A DNA stretch of 64,000 nt, from NCBI GenBank assembly GCA_030549495.1, contig JAUIRK010001052.1, positions 2,790,001 through 2,854,000 on the forward strand. Reading direction: 5' to 3'. Position 1 is the stretch's first letter; each line of letters opens with the position of its first letter. The translations under genes and the position numbers were made by a program. Under the pieces are notes generated by a model that ran no database searches, was not told where the DNA came from, and worked only from the letters and a program-made list of their open reading frames with translations. The DNA is from Nectonema munidae (lineage: Eukaryota; Nematomorpha; Nectonematoida; Nectonematidae). Shown one piece after another: positions 56,201 to 64,000 of this stretch.

Positions 56201-58190
56201 GAAAACAATCTGATTGGCTGAAATGTTAATGTATATAATGGCAAATCTTTAACTTATAAGACTAATAATTTTTTGAAAATTTTTACTTATTTGTTTTGAA
56301 CAAAAAAATTACTGTTATTCAATATTTCTTCTTCATGATATATATATATCATTGAAAAGTTTATCGTTTGCTATATACGCAAGGCTATTTTTTTGCAAAA
56401 GCTTTTTAAGTTTTTTGATAACTAGACTTATCTTGAAAAATTTGGTCTAAAAAAACTGTTTTTTCTGTTCTTTGTGAGATCAGTCAACTTTTATCTAGTT
56501 CCAAAAAATACCCATAATTAACCTCATGAATTTATATAATTTTTTTTCAATATTTCATATAGCAACGGTGGAATATAGTTTTTTCTATTAATATCATAGT
56601 TAAAGAAAACTGTTGGAAATAAATATCTATTTTTTACTTTTTAGGGGTCAGTATAATGTTTTTCTAACAAATTTTTCTCAAGGTTTCTTGAAAAAGTACT
56701 AAACTTTACTAGCATAATAAAATGTTTTTTATTTTGGTTAACACACACATACACTCACAACCCTTTTTAACATGGATTTTCTATCTTTTTAAGAACCACT
56801 GTAGAGGAAAAAGTTCAAAATTATTTTTGAAGTGGAAAATGTCGATCGAATCTAAAAATTGTGTTGATTAATCGTAGCCTACTTTTATTTCCAAACAATT
56901 TATATTTAGTTTAGATACAACCTTTCTGATAGGGCATTCGTTATATTTATACCGACAGTGTGGGAAGAATAAATCATATTATTGATTCTAACACGCTTGT
57001 TATTGATTCTAGTGCATAACTATGCGAAGAAAGATTAACACATGTTGCATTACGCGTGTGTGAGTGCAGTGAATTCTTATCTCGCATACGCTTCACCACA
57101 CCTGGTTTATTTTATCGGTTTTAGTGTACGCTTAGTTTATTTGTAGTGTTCCTAGCTTAAATTTGAGTCAAATATTAAAACGCTTATAACTTTCGCATTT
57201 CTCAACCAAATTCTATAATTTAATATTTCAAATTAAAGCATTTTTATGGGGTCTCAGAATACATTGTATATAAATTAGCAGATGAGAAATACCATTTTGC
57301 TATTTTTAAAGAAGAATTTATACAGACAGTGTGCGATCAAGAAATCACATATCAACGCTATCTATCTCACATCATAATTAAAATTGAAAATGTATTCATC
57401 ATAACTAGGCAATTAAATGAAGTCTATTTATATATCTATTTACAAAATAACTATTTCAAATAAAGTTGAATGCAAAAAAATATATAAAAAAACTAGATAC
57501 TTCATTTTAAGAGGGATGTTATGGCCCAATGCACCCCCTCCCTGAATACACCACTGTGTGTATTCATTTTAATTATTTATGGGTATTGTTGTTCTTTTCT
57601 GATTCTCTATAATAATCTTAAATTAAGTTTAAAAAAACATTGCTTCAATTGTTGAATAATTAGATTTAAAATAGAATTTAACCAATAAAATTAACTTTTA
57701 AAAACCCAGAAAAAAAGCTTCAAATATGTCAGATTGATTTAAATTTCCTTTTTGGGGGTTTATTTAAGTTTGAACAGAAATTGACTTTATCGCCTTTTAG
57801 TCGTCCTCATTGAAATTAACTTAATTTTAAATGATTTTTACAGTTCAAATTTGTTTGTGATGTAGCACTTTACAACACCTTCTCCACCCCACAATCCTCT
57901 ATGCGATTCTTCAGGATAATCAATTTCAGGTTCTCTTGAGTACTTTCTAAATTGGATTGAGCTTTAGTAATATAATACAGGATTCAATAAGCGAAAATAC
58001 GCTTGATAACTTACAAGCGGCCAAATTTAAAGACAAATGGTCGATGGTGAACGGGAAGAGGCTCTCTTCTATGATTGTCCAACATTCTTTTTAGATAATG
58101 TACTGGCAAACGAAATGCTATTTTTTCAAGCGGCCAGTCATATGGCCAAATTTTCTTCAATTTGAGCACGTGATTCAAAGGATGCTCCAT
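47106..58190 (-). CDS. MRPL28: Mitochondrial large-subunit ribosomal protein mL28
   Basis: Structural protein of the mitochondrial large ribosomal subunit, encoded in the nucleus. Five exons (58190-58015, 57946-57842, 51591-51450, 51397-51239, 47285-47106) join in phase through GT-AG introns into about 253 codons; human MRPL28 has 256. Family landmarks in order: [11 protein letters not shown] and PLPVHHRP near residues 27-52, RGLWGGEG near 75, [37 protein letters not shown], then [16 protein letters not shown]. The start is the first ATG (GATTAAAATGGAG), in the position expected from the human protein. Introns are 68, 6250, 52 and 3953 bp. The second holds a hAT relic at 54290-55720; the fourth holds a pogo-like element ending 34 bp from the last exon. 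No stop or frameshift is visible, so the gene looks functional. Identification is from remembered family sequence. Confidence 0.93.
47319..48805 (+). mobile_element. pogo/Tigger-type element, internally deleted, in MRPL28 intron 4
   Basis: Ends CAGTGGAACCTCTGTAAACG at 47319 and, inverted, CAGCCAAACCTCTTTAAAAC at 48805, each next to TA (47317-47318 and 48806-48807). Subterminal repeats CACCTCTTTAATACGGTCA occur several times near the left end and once near the right. Inside (48087 to about 48600, plus strand) is a broken frame starting [17 protein letters not shown]. It has NLAEI then [15 protein letters not shown], a pogo helix-turn-helix, and later [16 protein letters not shown] and AEFFTQ, the usual C-terminal region. 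The catalytic domain is missing. The pyrimidine-rich part at 47580-47920 is unexplained. Confidence 0.85.
48806..51238. other. MRPL28 intron 4, remainder
   Basis: Holds a G17 run at 49641-49657 and a slightly GC-richer block at 50000-50450 with a 64-codon frame (50051-50245), not recognised; possibly decayed coding DNA. The rest is AT-rich. Confidence 0.4.
51239..51397 (-). CDS. MRPL28: MRPL28 exon 4
   Basis: Acceptor TTTTTAATTAG, 159 nt, donor GTAAATTT. It codes [20 protein letters not shown] and [17 protein letters not shown]. The 52-bp intron before it is very short. Confidence 0.92.
51450..51591 (-). CDS. MRPL28: MRPL28 exon 3
   Basis: Acceptor CGTATTTAG, 142 nt, donor GTATAGAAAG. It codes [20 protein letters not shown] and [17 protein letters not shown]. 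Confidence 0.92.
51592..54289. other. MRPL28 intron 2, distal part
   Basis: No gene recognised. GC-richer patches at 52070-52220 and 53940-54030 look like decayed repeats. AGGATTCAGCATCCTAGCGG with GTAGGATCC at about 53970-54002 can form a short stem. Confidence 0.4.
54290..55720 (-). pseudogene. hAT transposase, 3'-truncated, in MRPL28 intron 2
   Basis: BED-finger remnants ([34 protein letters not shown]) at about 55715-55570, then [20 protein letters not shown] and [20 protein letters not shown] (first Asp). [20 protein letters not shown] (second Asp), [18 protein letters not shown] and LKKYIPGD-like sequence ([14 protein letters not shown]) follow. It stops just after IYQLEEQL-equivalent sequence, so the Glu-bearing C-terminus is missing. 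About six interruptions. Its last 60 residues overlap the 5'-truncated copy at 38581-39218 and are closely similar. Confidence 0.82.
55721..57841. other. MRPL28 intron 2, proximal part
   Basis: Mostly AT-rich. GCACCCCCTCCCTGAATACA followed by CCACTG at 57532-57557 is an inverted CAGTGGTGTATTC-type hAT end without a recognised partner. Confidence 0.4.
57842..57946 (-). CDS. MRPL28: MRPL28 exon 2
   Basis: Acceptor CCAATTTAG, 105 nt with [19 protein letters not shown], donor GTAAAAATC. The GLWGGEG motif is a family hallmark. Confidence 0.9.
58015..58190 (-). CDS. MRPL28: MRPL28 exon 1
   Basis: ATG at 58190, donor GTAAGTTATC after 58015. It codes [20 protein letters not shown] and then the [11 protein letters not shown] region. 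Confidence 0.9.
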
Positions 58191-58959
58191 TTTAATCAGC
58201 CAAAATTTCTATCAAATAATTGTAACAAACTTGAATTATAAATGAAAATACAAGTCATCAGAATTAGTGTTTTAAAAATACTCTACTTTACATATTACTT
58301 CTAAATAATGTGGAAAATTTTTATGTAAATCATGGCAGACAAACATAATTTTTGATACCTAGTCTAATATTTGAGCAAAGAGTATTAGATAAAGGCCCGA
58401 CCGCTAATAAACAATGATTAGACTTTAGGTAGGCACTGCGGCAGAAAAAACGGGTTTAAGTCCACCGCATTTTTTAGAGTATTACATTATTTGACAAACA
58501 GTATTAAATAACCAAAAGGGAAAAATAATTACTATATTCAAATTTGGAAGAAAAACATACATATAGAAAAAAAATGATTTACCTGAGGTCTTGCAAATAA
58601 TTTATAGATACCATCTTATTACCAAAAATTAAGGTCTTAATTTTTCAGAAGGAACTAATGTCAGATAAACTTTACACAATGAGCTATTAATCAATGGAAT
58701 TATTTGTATGAGATATAGTAAACTATCTGACAAAAAAGATTCGAAAAGAAGCTTGAAGTATCATTCATAAAAAATTTGTTTTACTTTAAAGCAACTATAT
58801 AATATGCAATTCTATATACTTTTCTCTTTCACTTTATTTAATGAAATATGTTACGTTATGTTGAGAACTATTAAAAAATATAGAGAAAATTAGAGTGTAA
58901 CTAAATATTTATAGCAACTTTGTAATTATATAACTATTTCAGAGGGCACATCCTCCAAA
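58191..58959. other. Region upstream of MRPL28
   Basis: Presumably contains the MRPL28 promoter and leader, but I see no certain TATA box or initiator. A stretch at 58395-58480 with GGGTTTAAGTCC is faintly tRNA-like and was not called. Confidence 0.35.
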
Positions 58960-59110
58960 TTTTTTTTATAATTTTCATTTAAAAAAGAATTTTTGTCGAA
59001 GAAAAGCACCATCAGTATTATCCGTCATTACAGTTGCACTATCAGCTCCCGATCCTACGATAAATACGGATAACTGCTGGGATTTTATCAAGTCGAATTA
59101 CCTTCTTTCT
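58960..59110 (-). pseudogene. Probable hAT transposase scrap
   Basis: On the minus strand QQLSVFIVGSGADSATVMTD followed by NTDGAFLRQ resembles the second-Asp segment (SDGASVMTGxxxGV) of several hAT lineages. Too short and isolated to be sure. Confidence 0.35.
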
Positions 59111-59715
59111 CATTGTAATACCTTCTAGCTTAAAAGATAACAAAATCTTTCAAATATGATAGGGTGAAAGCAAAAGCAAACTAAAAATTCTTCATGCCCG
59201 CTAATTGAGAACATTTCTGATTCTTCAATTTCATCTCAAATAACCTAAATAACGCTTTAGGCTAGAACAAATTCTTAACATGATCGTCAATACAAATAAT
59301 AGAGATTTTTAGTTTTTCACGAAAATAATCCAAAATTCAATGAATAGAACAGGTTACGCTAGATATTTTTGTTTAAAATTTTCCTAGACATGCGTAGACC
59401 GTGATCACTACGCATCCAATGTAATAAAGCCTTTATCGGTAATTATTTTTTTTCATCCGTTATTAAAACTAATGATCATAAATGCTCTATCAAATTTGGA
59501 TGTTCTAGAACTGAAACAACTGCATGCGTAACAAATGTAATTATACTATAACCAAGCGAACGTTTTTACGAAGACTAAAAAGGATCGCTTTTATAAATTT
59601 TTGGGAAACAGAATTTTTGGTTGAGCCGATTTAGTATTTGGTGTTTGAAGGTCAAAAATGTCTGTCTTCTGAAGAACTAATGAAAAGGCTTGTATTTGAA
59701 GACTCGTTGGTAATA

Positions 59716-60083
59716 CAGCAGACATCGTTTATCCGACACTCGATTATTTGGCAACCCCCTATCCGATATAATCTTAACTCATGTTTTCCTCCCCCATTAT
59801 TCTGACATTCACACTCCGACACTGTCTTCATCAAACTAACTGCTCTCACGCCTGCCTGTAAAAATGCTTAAAAATATTAAGTCTGAAAACATTTTGCCTT
59901 GAACACTCAAATATCAACACAGCTATCGAGAGAGGAAAAGAACTAACAGAGGACGAAATCAAGTGCCTAAGAACACCATATACAACAGAAAATACTGACA
60001 CTCAGAGAGTGATAACGACCCACACCTCCAACTTATTCAGCGACAACTATACAGGGGCTTTTCAGCGCCATGCAGTACATTAA
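59716..60083 (+). mobile_element. Tigger/pogo left end with an unrecognised open frame
   Basis: CAGCAGACATCGTTTATCCG follows TA at 59714-59715. It runs in parallel with the Tigger end at 41703 for over 100 bp (TTATCxGAC, ATTCACACTCCGACACTGTC). A stop-free 73-codon frame follows at 59862-60083 with NTAIERGKELTEDEIKCLRT. It has no helix-turn-helix I recognise and may be unrelated. Confidence 0.55.
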
Positions 60084-60810
60084 GAGCGATACCGAGTCAT
60101 ATCCTCGCCACAACAACAAAAATCCTTGCTCACAGATTGACTGCAGACATCATTAGGGGACATGCATATATTGTATTATTGAAATTTCAATTTTTTGTTG
60201 GCTTCTAGAACTCAAGAAGTGGATCATAAGTTACATGCAATAAATTCAAAACTAAGTACATAGGAAAAGTTATTGTTATTTTAACTAAGTTGTAAGAGCA
60301 AACAAAAAGTTTCAATTTCTCAAAATATATTTTTCAAAATGACATTAAATTCTTGATGATAACAAAATCTCTAAAAACACTAATTTCCACTGCTCTAACA
60401 TCGATTAAAAAGCCGACACAGAAATTAACGGGTATACTTCGATATAATACCACATAGAAAAAGTATACTTATCCTAGGTATACTGAGAGCAGACTCTGAT
60501 TAATATTTACATCAATTATATGCATATATTGATTGTATTCTTATTAATTAATCTAAAAAATTCTTAATCTTTCCATTTTCCATACTAATTCTACAGCGTG
60601 CATTTATTTACATTAAATATTAGCTGTTAAGTGTGAAATTAATAATATATTGATGTTTAAATGTCTGCAAATTTTAAAAAATAACTATTAACAATCACTA
60701 AAAAAATTTGAATAGGGCTTTGGAAGATGAAATTGAAGTGAGCATAAAAATAATTAAATTATAAAAGTGTATAATAACTTTCTAGGTTTTTCAAGCCATA
60801 TTTATTTTAA
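60084..60810. other. AT-rich non-coding stretch
   Basis: No feature recognised before the TTAA at 60807-60810. Confidence 0.45.
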
Positions 60811-62919
60811 CCCTAGAACGCCCCGTGATTTTTTTATACCTTTAAGTTCCATACAGGTCAATTGAGCTGTAAATATATTATTATGTAATAACTGTAATAT
60901 AAACACAATTATATTATTAATTAATAACATCAAATAACACTTATTAGCAAAAAATATTAAATAATATTTATATATATTAAAAATATAATAGTTATTAGTA
61001 TTATTTTACTGTGGTACCTAAATAAAAAGCAAAAAATCAAAAAGATGATTATATATTATGTATATATATGAAATATTCAGAACACAGAAAATATAATAAT
61101 CATAATAAAACACATTATTTAATCAATAAATAATCTTTTTCAAATTACTTTTGACAATTTTGAGTTTTTTTTCAACGTTTCATTCGGTTTTCACTTTACT
61201 TTCGTTATGGCTCGGAAAATGTTGAAGTCTAAAAATTCATCTTTCCAATTTGCGAGTTATTTTTGATAGTGAATCAGATTCTGACACTTCAAATTATTCT
61301 GATGATGAATATAGCGTAATTGATCAAGATAATTTAGAAAGTGATTTAAACTTCATTATCTTTCGATCTAATTATTGTGAAGATGTATTTGAAGAGCTGT
61401 TTGGAATAAACAATTTGAAAGAGATACTGAGAAGGACTTTAGAAAAAGCCTCTCAGCAGAATACGCAAGATTTTTTTTTAGATGAAGCTGAACTAAGAGC
61501 TTTCATTGGACTTTCTATACTGAGAGGAGTATTGAAAGGAAAGAATGAACCATTATTCTCCTTCTGGGAAACAAAGTATGGAAGAAATGTCTTTCAAGAA
61601 ACTCTTTCTAAAAACAAATTCAAAAGCATATTAAAAAACATTGGATTTGATGAAATGAAGACTAAAAAGTCAAGAAAACAAGTGGATAAATTTGCATCAA
61701 TACGTGAAATGTGGAGCTTAGTCATGATAAATTGCCAAAAATGCTTTCGTCCTGGATTGAATTTGACTATTGATGAACAACTGTTTTCTTGTAAAAACAA
61801 ATGCTCATTCATCCAATATATGCCAGCAAAACCGGGCAAATTCGGCATCAAATTTTGGTTTGTTGTGACTCAAGTTCGTATTATATTTTACAAGCTTTTC
61901 TCTATGTTGGTAAGGAAGAAGAACGAAGTTGTGGTTTAGCTGAGGATGTAGTTCTGAAACTAATGAAACTTTACATGAATGAAGAACTGAATGTAACGAT
62001 TGAGAATTTTTCACAAGTTTAAGTCTAGCGAAAAAACTTTTGTGTAGCAAAACAACCATGATCGGAACGTTGAGATCAAACAAAAAAGAAATTCCAGCTG
62101 AAATAAAAATTTATAAGAAAGATAAACTCTATCTGACTAAAAGTGCCTTTACTCAAAACAAAAACATATCCTTGTTATGTTACAAAGCAAAAAAGAACAA
62201 AGTGGTTTATATTATCCTCGATGCATGATGAAGTGAAAATAAGAGATGACGAAAAGAAAAAACCCGATCAGATCATTTTTTACAACGAAACCAAAGGTGT
62301 GGATATAGCCGATGAAATGCTGAAAATGTATTTCACAAAATCCGCATCAAGGAGATGGTCATTTTCTATTGCAAGTCTTTAGGAATAAGCAAAAATAAAG
62401 TCAAAGAGAGTTCTTGATTCAACTAGAAGAATTGTGTGAAGAAAGTAGAACCCGACGGAAAAAATTTGACACTATCAACTTGATTACTGTTAAAACTCAG
62501 AAGTCAGATGATGGGAAAGCATGAATAACGACGTGTAGAATTTGCAAGAACAAAACAAGAATCACGTTACAATTTCTCAGATTACGTTTGTGGCAACTGT
62601 TCCATATACGTGTGTAATGTTCCAAATGTCAATAAATGAAAAATTGTATTTTATTCTGCTTACATAAATAAAAAATGCTTTTTTTATAAACGCTATATAA
62701 GATTTTTTCAAAGCCGGCCAATTAACCGGGTCTGGATCTTTAAAGTATAACATGATCAAAAAGACCAATTATCTTTACAAATAGATTTTTTTCACATGAG
62801 TTTCATTAAGAGAACTAAAAAATAGACTTTCAAAATTACACTTCCTAAAGAACATAATTAAAAGTTTTACATGATTTTGTTATAAAAATAGTCAATTGAC
62901 CGGATTAGGCGTTCTAGGG
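60811..62919 (+). mobile_element. piggyBac transposon with both ends and TTAA duplication
   Basis: CCCTAGAACGCC at 60811 and its exact inverse GGCGTTCTAGGG ending at 62919 are flanked by TTAA on both sides (60807-60810, 62920-62923). Subterminal GGTCAATTGA motifs occur near both ends. Length 2109 bp. The transposase gene at 61207-62639 is broken. Confidence 0.93.
61207..62639 (+). pseudogene. piggyBac transposase, broken, second Asp replaced by Glu
   Basis: MARKMLKSKNSSFQFASYF opens at 61207. One frame change leads to the long frame 61250-61939: acidic DSESDSDTSNYSDDEYSVID, then LRAFIGLSILRGVLKGKNEP, KQVDKFASIREMWSLV, LNLTIDEQLFSCKNKCSF (first Asp) and AKPGKFGIKFWF. After a frame change come YVGKEEERSCGLAEDV and ELNVTIENF, where the family has DNFFTS, so the second catalytic Asp reads Glu (GAG). 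Then TTMIGTLRSNKKEIP, KGVDIADEMLKMYFTKS (third Asp), CRICKNKTR and CGNCSIYVCNVPNVNK close the Cys-rich end. About five interruptions; all domains present. Confidence 0.9.
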
Positions 62920-62923
62920 TTAA

Positions 62924-63061
62924 AATAGAATGAAATGAAAAAAAAGTTTGTATTTCTAACAAATAAGAACTTCTTTTTTAGTTCTCATGTCTAAACTTCT
63001 AATATAGTTTTCTATATAGGTATTCAAAAATTGAGCCTTTTTGGTATCTTAATTAATTTTC
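62924..63061. other. Short AT-rich gap
   Basis: No feature recognised. Confidence 0.4.
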
Positions 63062-63114
63062 TTAAGCGGGGGGATAAGGAGCCGATCCTCTCCCCCTAGC
63101 TACGTCTCATCACT
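63062..63114 (-). repeat. hAT-like terminus with G/C tracts
   Basis: Read on the minus strand from 63114: CAGTGATGAGACGTAGCTAG then GGGGGAGAGG and a CCCCCC tract. This is the CAGTGNNGNNACGTAGCTAGG type common at hAT ends; no partner end was found. Confidence 0.45.
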
Positions 63115-63587
63115 GTATTTCAGGAAAAATTACATAGCAAAATTTAATAAAACTTTAAAAGAGCCTGAATACAAAAAAAATACTGAAGGTTAAAATAATT
63201 ATCTTTATAAAAACAAACATATTCTAAAGTATATTTATTTTTTCTAAATTTTCAAAAATAAAAGCTATAATAGCCATTTATATATTACATTAAATCAGGA
63301 GAGCAAAAAATAATAAATAAGTTTTTTAACAATTACAAGCTAGTTAGTTGTGACTCTTAATTCGGTTCTGAATACATCTGCTAAATATTGTAATATACAT
63401 ATTTATTTAAGTGTGTGTGTCTTCCTTTTTCTCCTCCAGCACCTCTCCATTTTTGGGTACACTATGTACAATTAATATTTTACACAAAAAATATTTTTTA
63501 CTTCTACTATTAAACTATGATTTGGAACGTTAAATATAATATAAACCAAAAATTGTGAGACCTAGACATTTTTCTAAAATTTTTGAA

Positions 63588-63667
63588 TGTTTTCAACGGC
63601 AAGGCGCAATTTGCACCGGTTCTGGCAAAGGAAGGCTGATGCTTCTAACAAACATTACTCATGCCCG
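63588..63667 (-). repeat. tRNA-derived SINE, copy 5, internally deleted
   Basis: TTTTCAACGGCAAGGCGCAA and GCTTCTAACAAACATTACTC (plus-strand reading) match the tail and head of the family. The middle, including the B box, is missing. Confidence 0.6.
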
Positions 63668-64000
63668 TGAAAATAATAAATTTTTAAAGAGATTCATTTA
63701 CCTTAAAATTGAGATAAGATTGTTTATTTTTATGAATATTTTAATAAAAATTATTACTATCCAAGTAAAAATCTAAGTAAATATATTTAGGGCTTCTTTT
63801 ATGCTTTTGCTAGTCAAGGGCCGGAGAGAAGATTATTGTGACAGAAACTAAAAAAATATTAAAAAATCAAGACTTACGATTAATTTTTTGAATTAAATGA
63901 TATACAAATTGAAAAATCCATAGAATCTTAGAAAAAATTATACAATTAATTAAATTTGTTTTCTATTAAAACTATAACTATATTTTTTCCATAAGTTATA
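63668..64000. other. AT-rich end of window
   Basis: No feature recognised. Confidence 0.4.

Noticed and set aside
58395-58480. tRNA-like GGGTTTAAGTCC sequence
   Set aside because: No cloverleaf could be drawn and the other box is missing.
1-64000. Search for retroviral, LTR or Polinton genes and for bacterial toxin genes
   Set aside because: The only reverse transcriptase seen is the non-LTR LINE at 41947-44060; no protease, integrase, capsid or envelope genes were recognised.

Overview
The window is eukaryotic nuclear DNA. It is very AT-rich, has spliced genes with GT-AG introns (some only about 50-70 bp), AATAAA signals, a tRNA-derived SINE and many decayed DNA transposons. Intron size, base composition and transposon mix would fit an arthropod, perhaps a parasitic copepod such as a sea louse, but that placement is inference. 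No bacterial operon, CRISPR array, rRNA or retroviral/LTR/Polinton element was recognised.

Host genes, both on the minus strand. (1) MRPL28, mitochondrial ribosomal protein mL28: five exons between 58190 and 47106, about 253 aa, open throughout and phase-consistent, with AATAAA 84 bp after the stop. Two of its introns are large and hold transposons. (2) An unidentified gene whose last five exons lie at 24010-20593, ending in a stop and AATAAA; a piggyBac sits directly beyond its 3' end, and its big intron holds a second piggyBac relic and two SINEs.

Layout. 1-5479: AT-rich DNA with dispersed repeats, a hairpin and a direct repeat. 5480-7657: a MULE bounded by arrays of short repeats and a perfect 9-bp target duplication. 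8479-9355: degenerate ~140-bp satellite. 9490-13783: an old hAT fragment, then a Merlin element interrupted by a younger hAT of the same transposase family. 13966-17451: G/C-tract repeat, a small MITE and empty DNA. 17452-24128: piggyBac, SINEs and the unidentified gene. 24597-28430: hAT relics and small MITEs. 30458-35833: minisatellite, a near-complete hAT with both ends, a SINE and a palindrome-bearing satellite. 36246-44413: two hAT relics, a Tigger/pogo, a CR1/Jockey-like LINE and a piggyBac tail. 45241-46446: an unrecognised small ORF and a MULE relic. 47017-58190: MRPL28. 58191-64000: hAT and Tigger remnants, a piggyBac with both ends and its TTAA duplication, and a SINE.

The window is mainly a record of repeated cut-and-paste transposition (MULE, Merlin, hAT of at least four lineages, piggyBac of several lineages, pogo/Tigger), with two host genes surviving inside it. 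Nearly all transposase genes are broken. The least decayed is the hAT at 11102-13627, with one apparent frameshift and intact ends.
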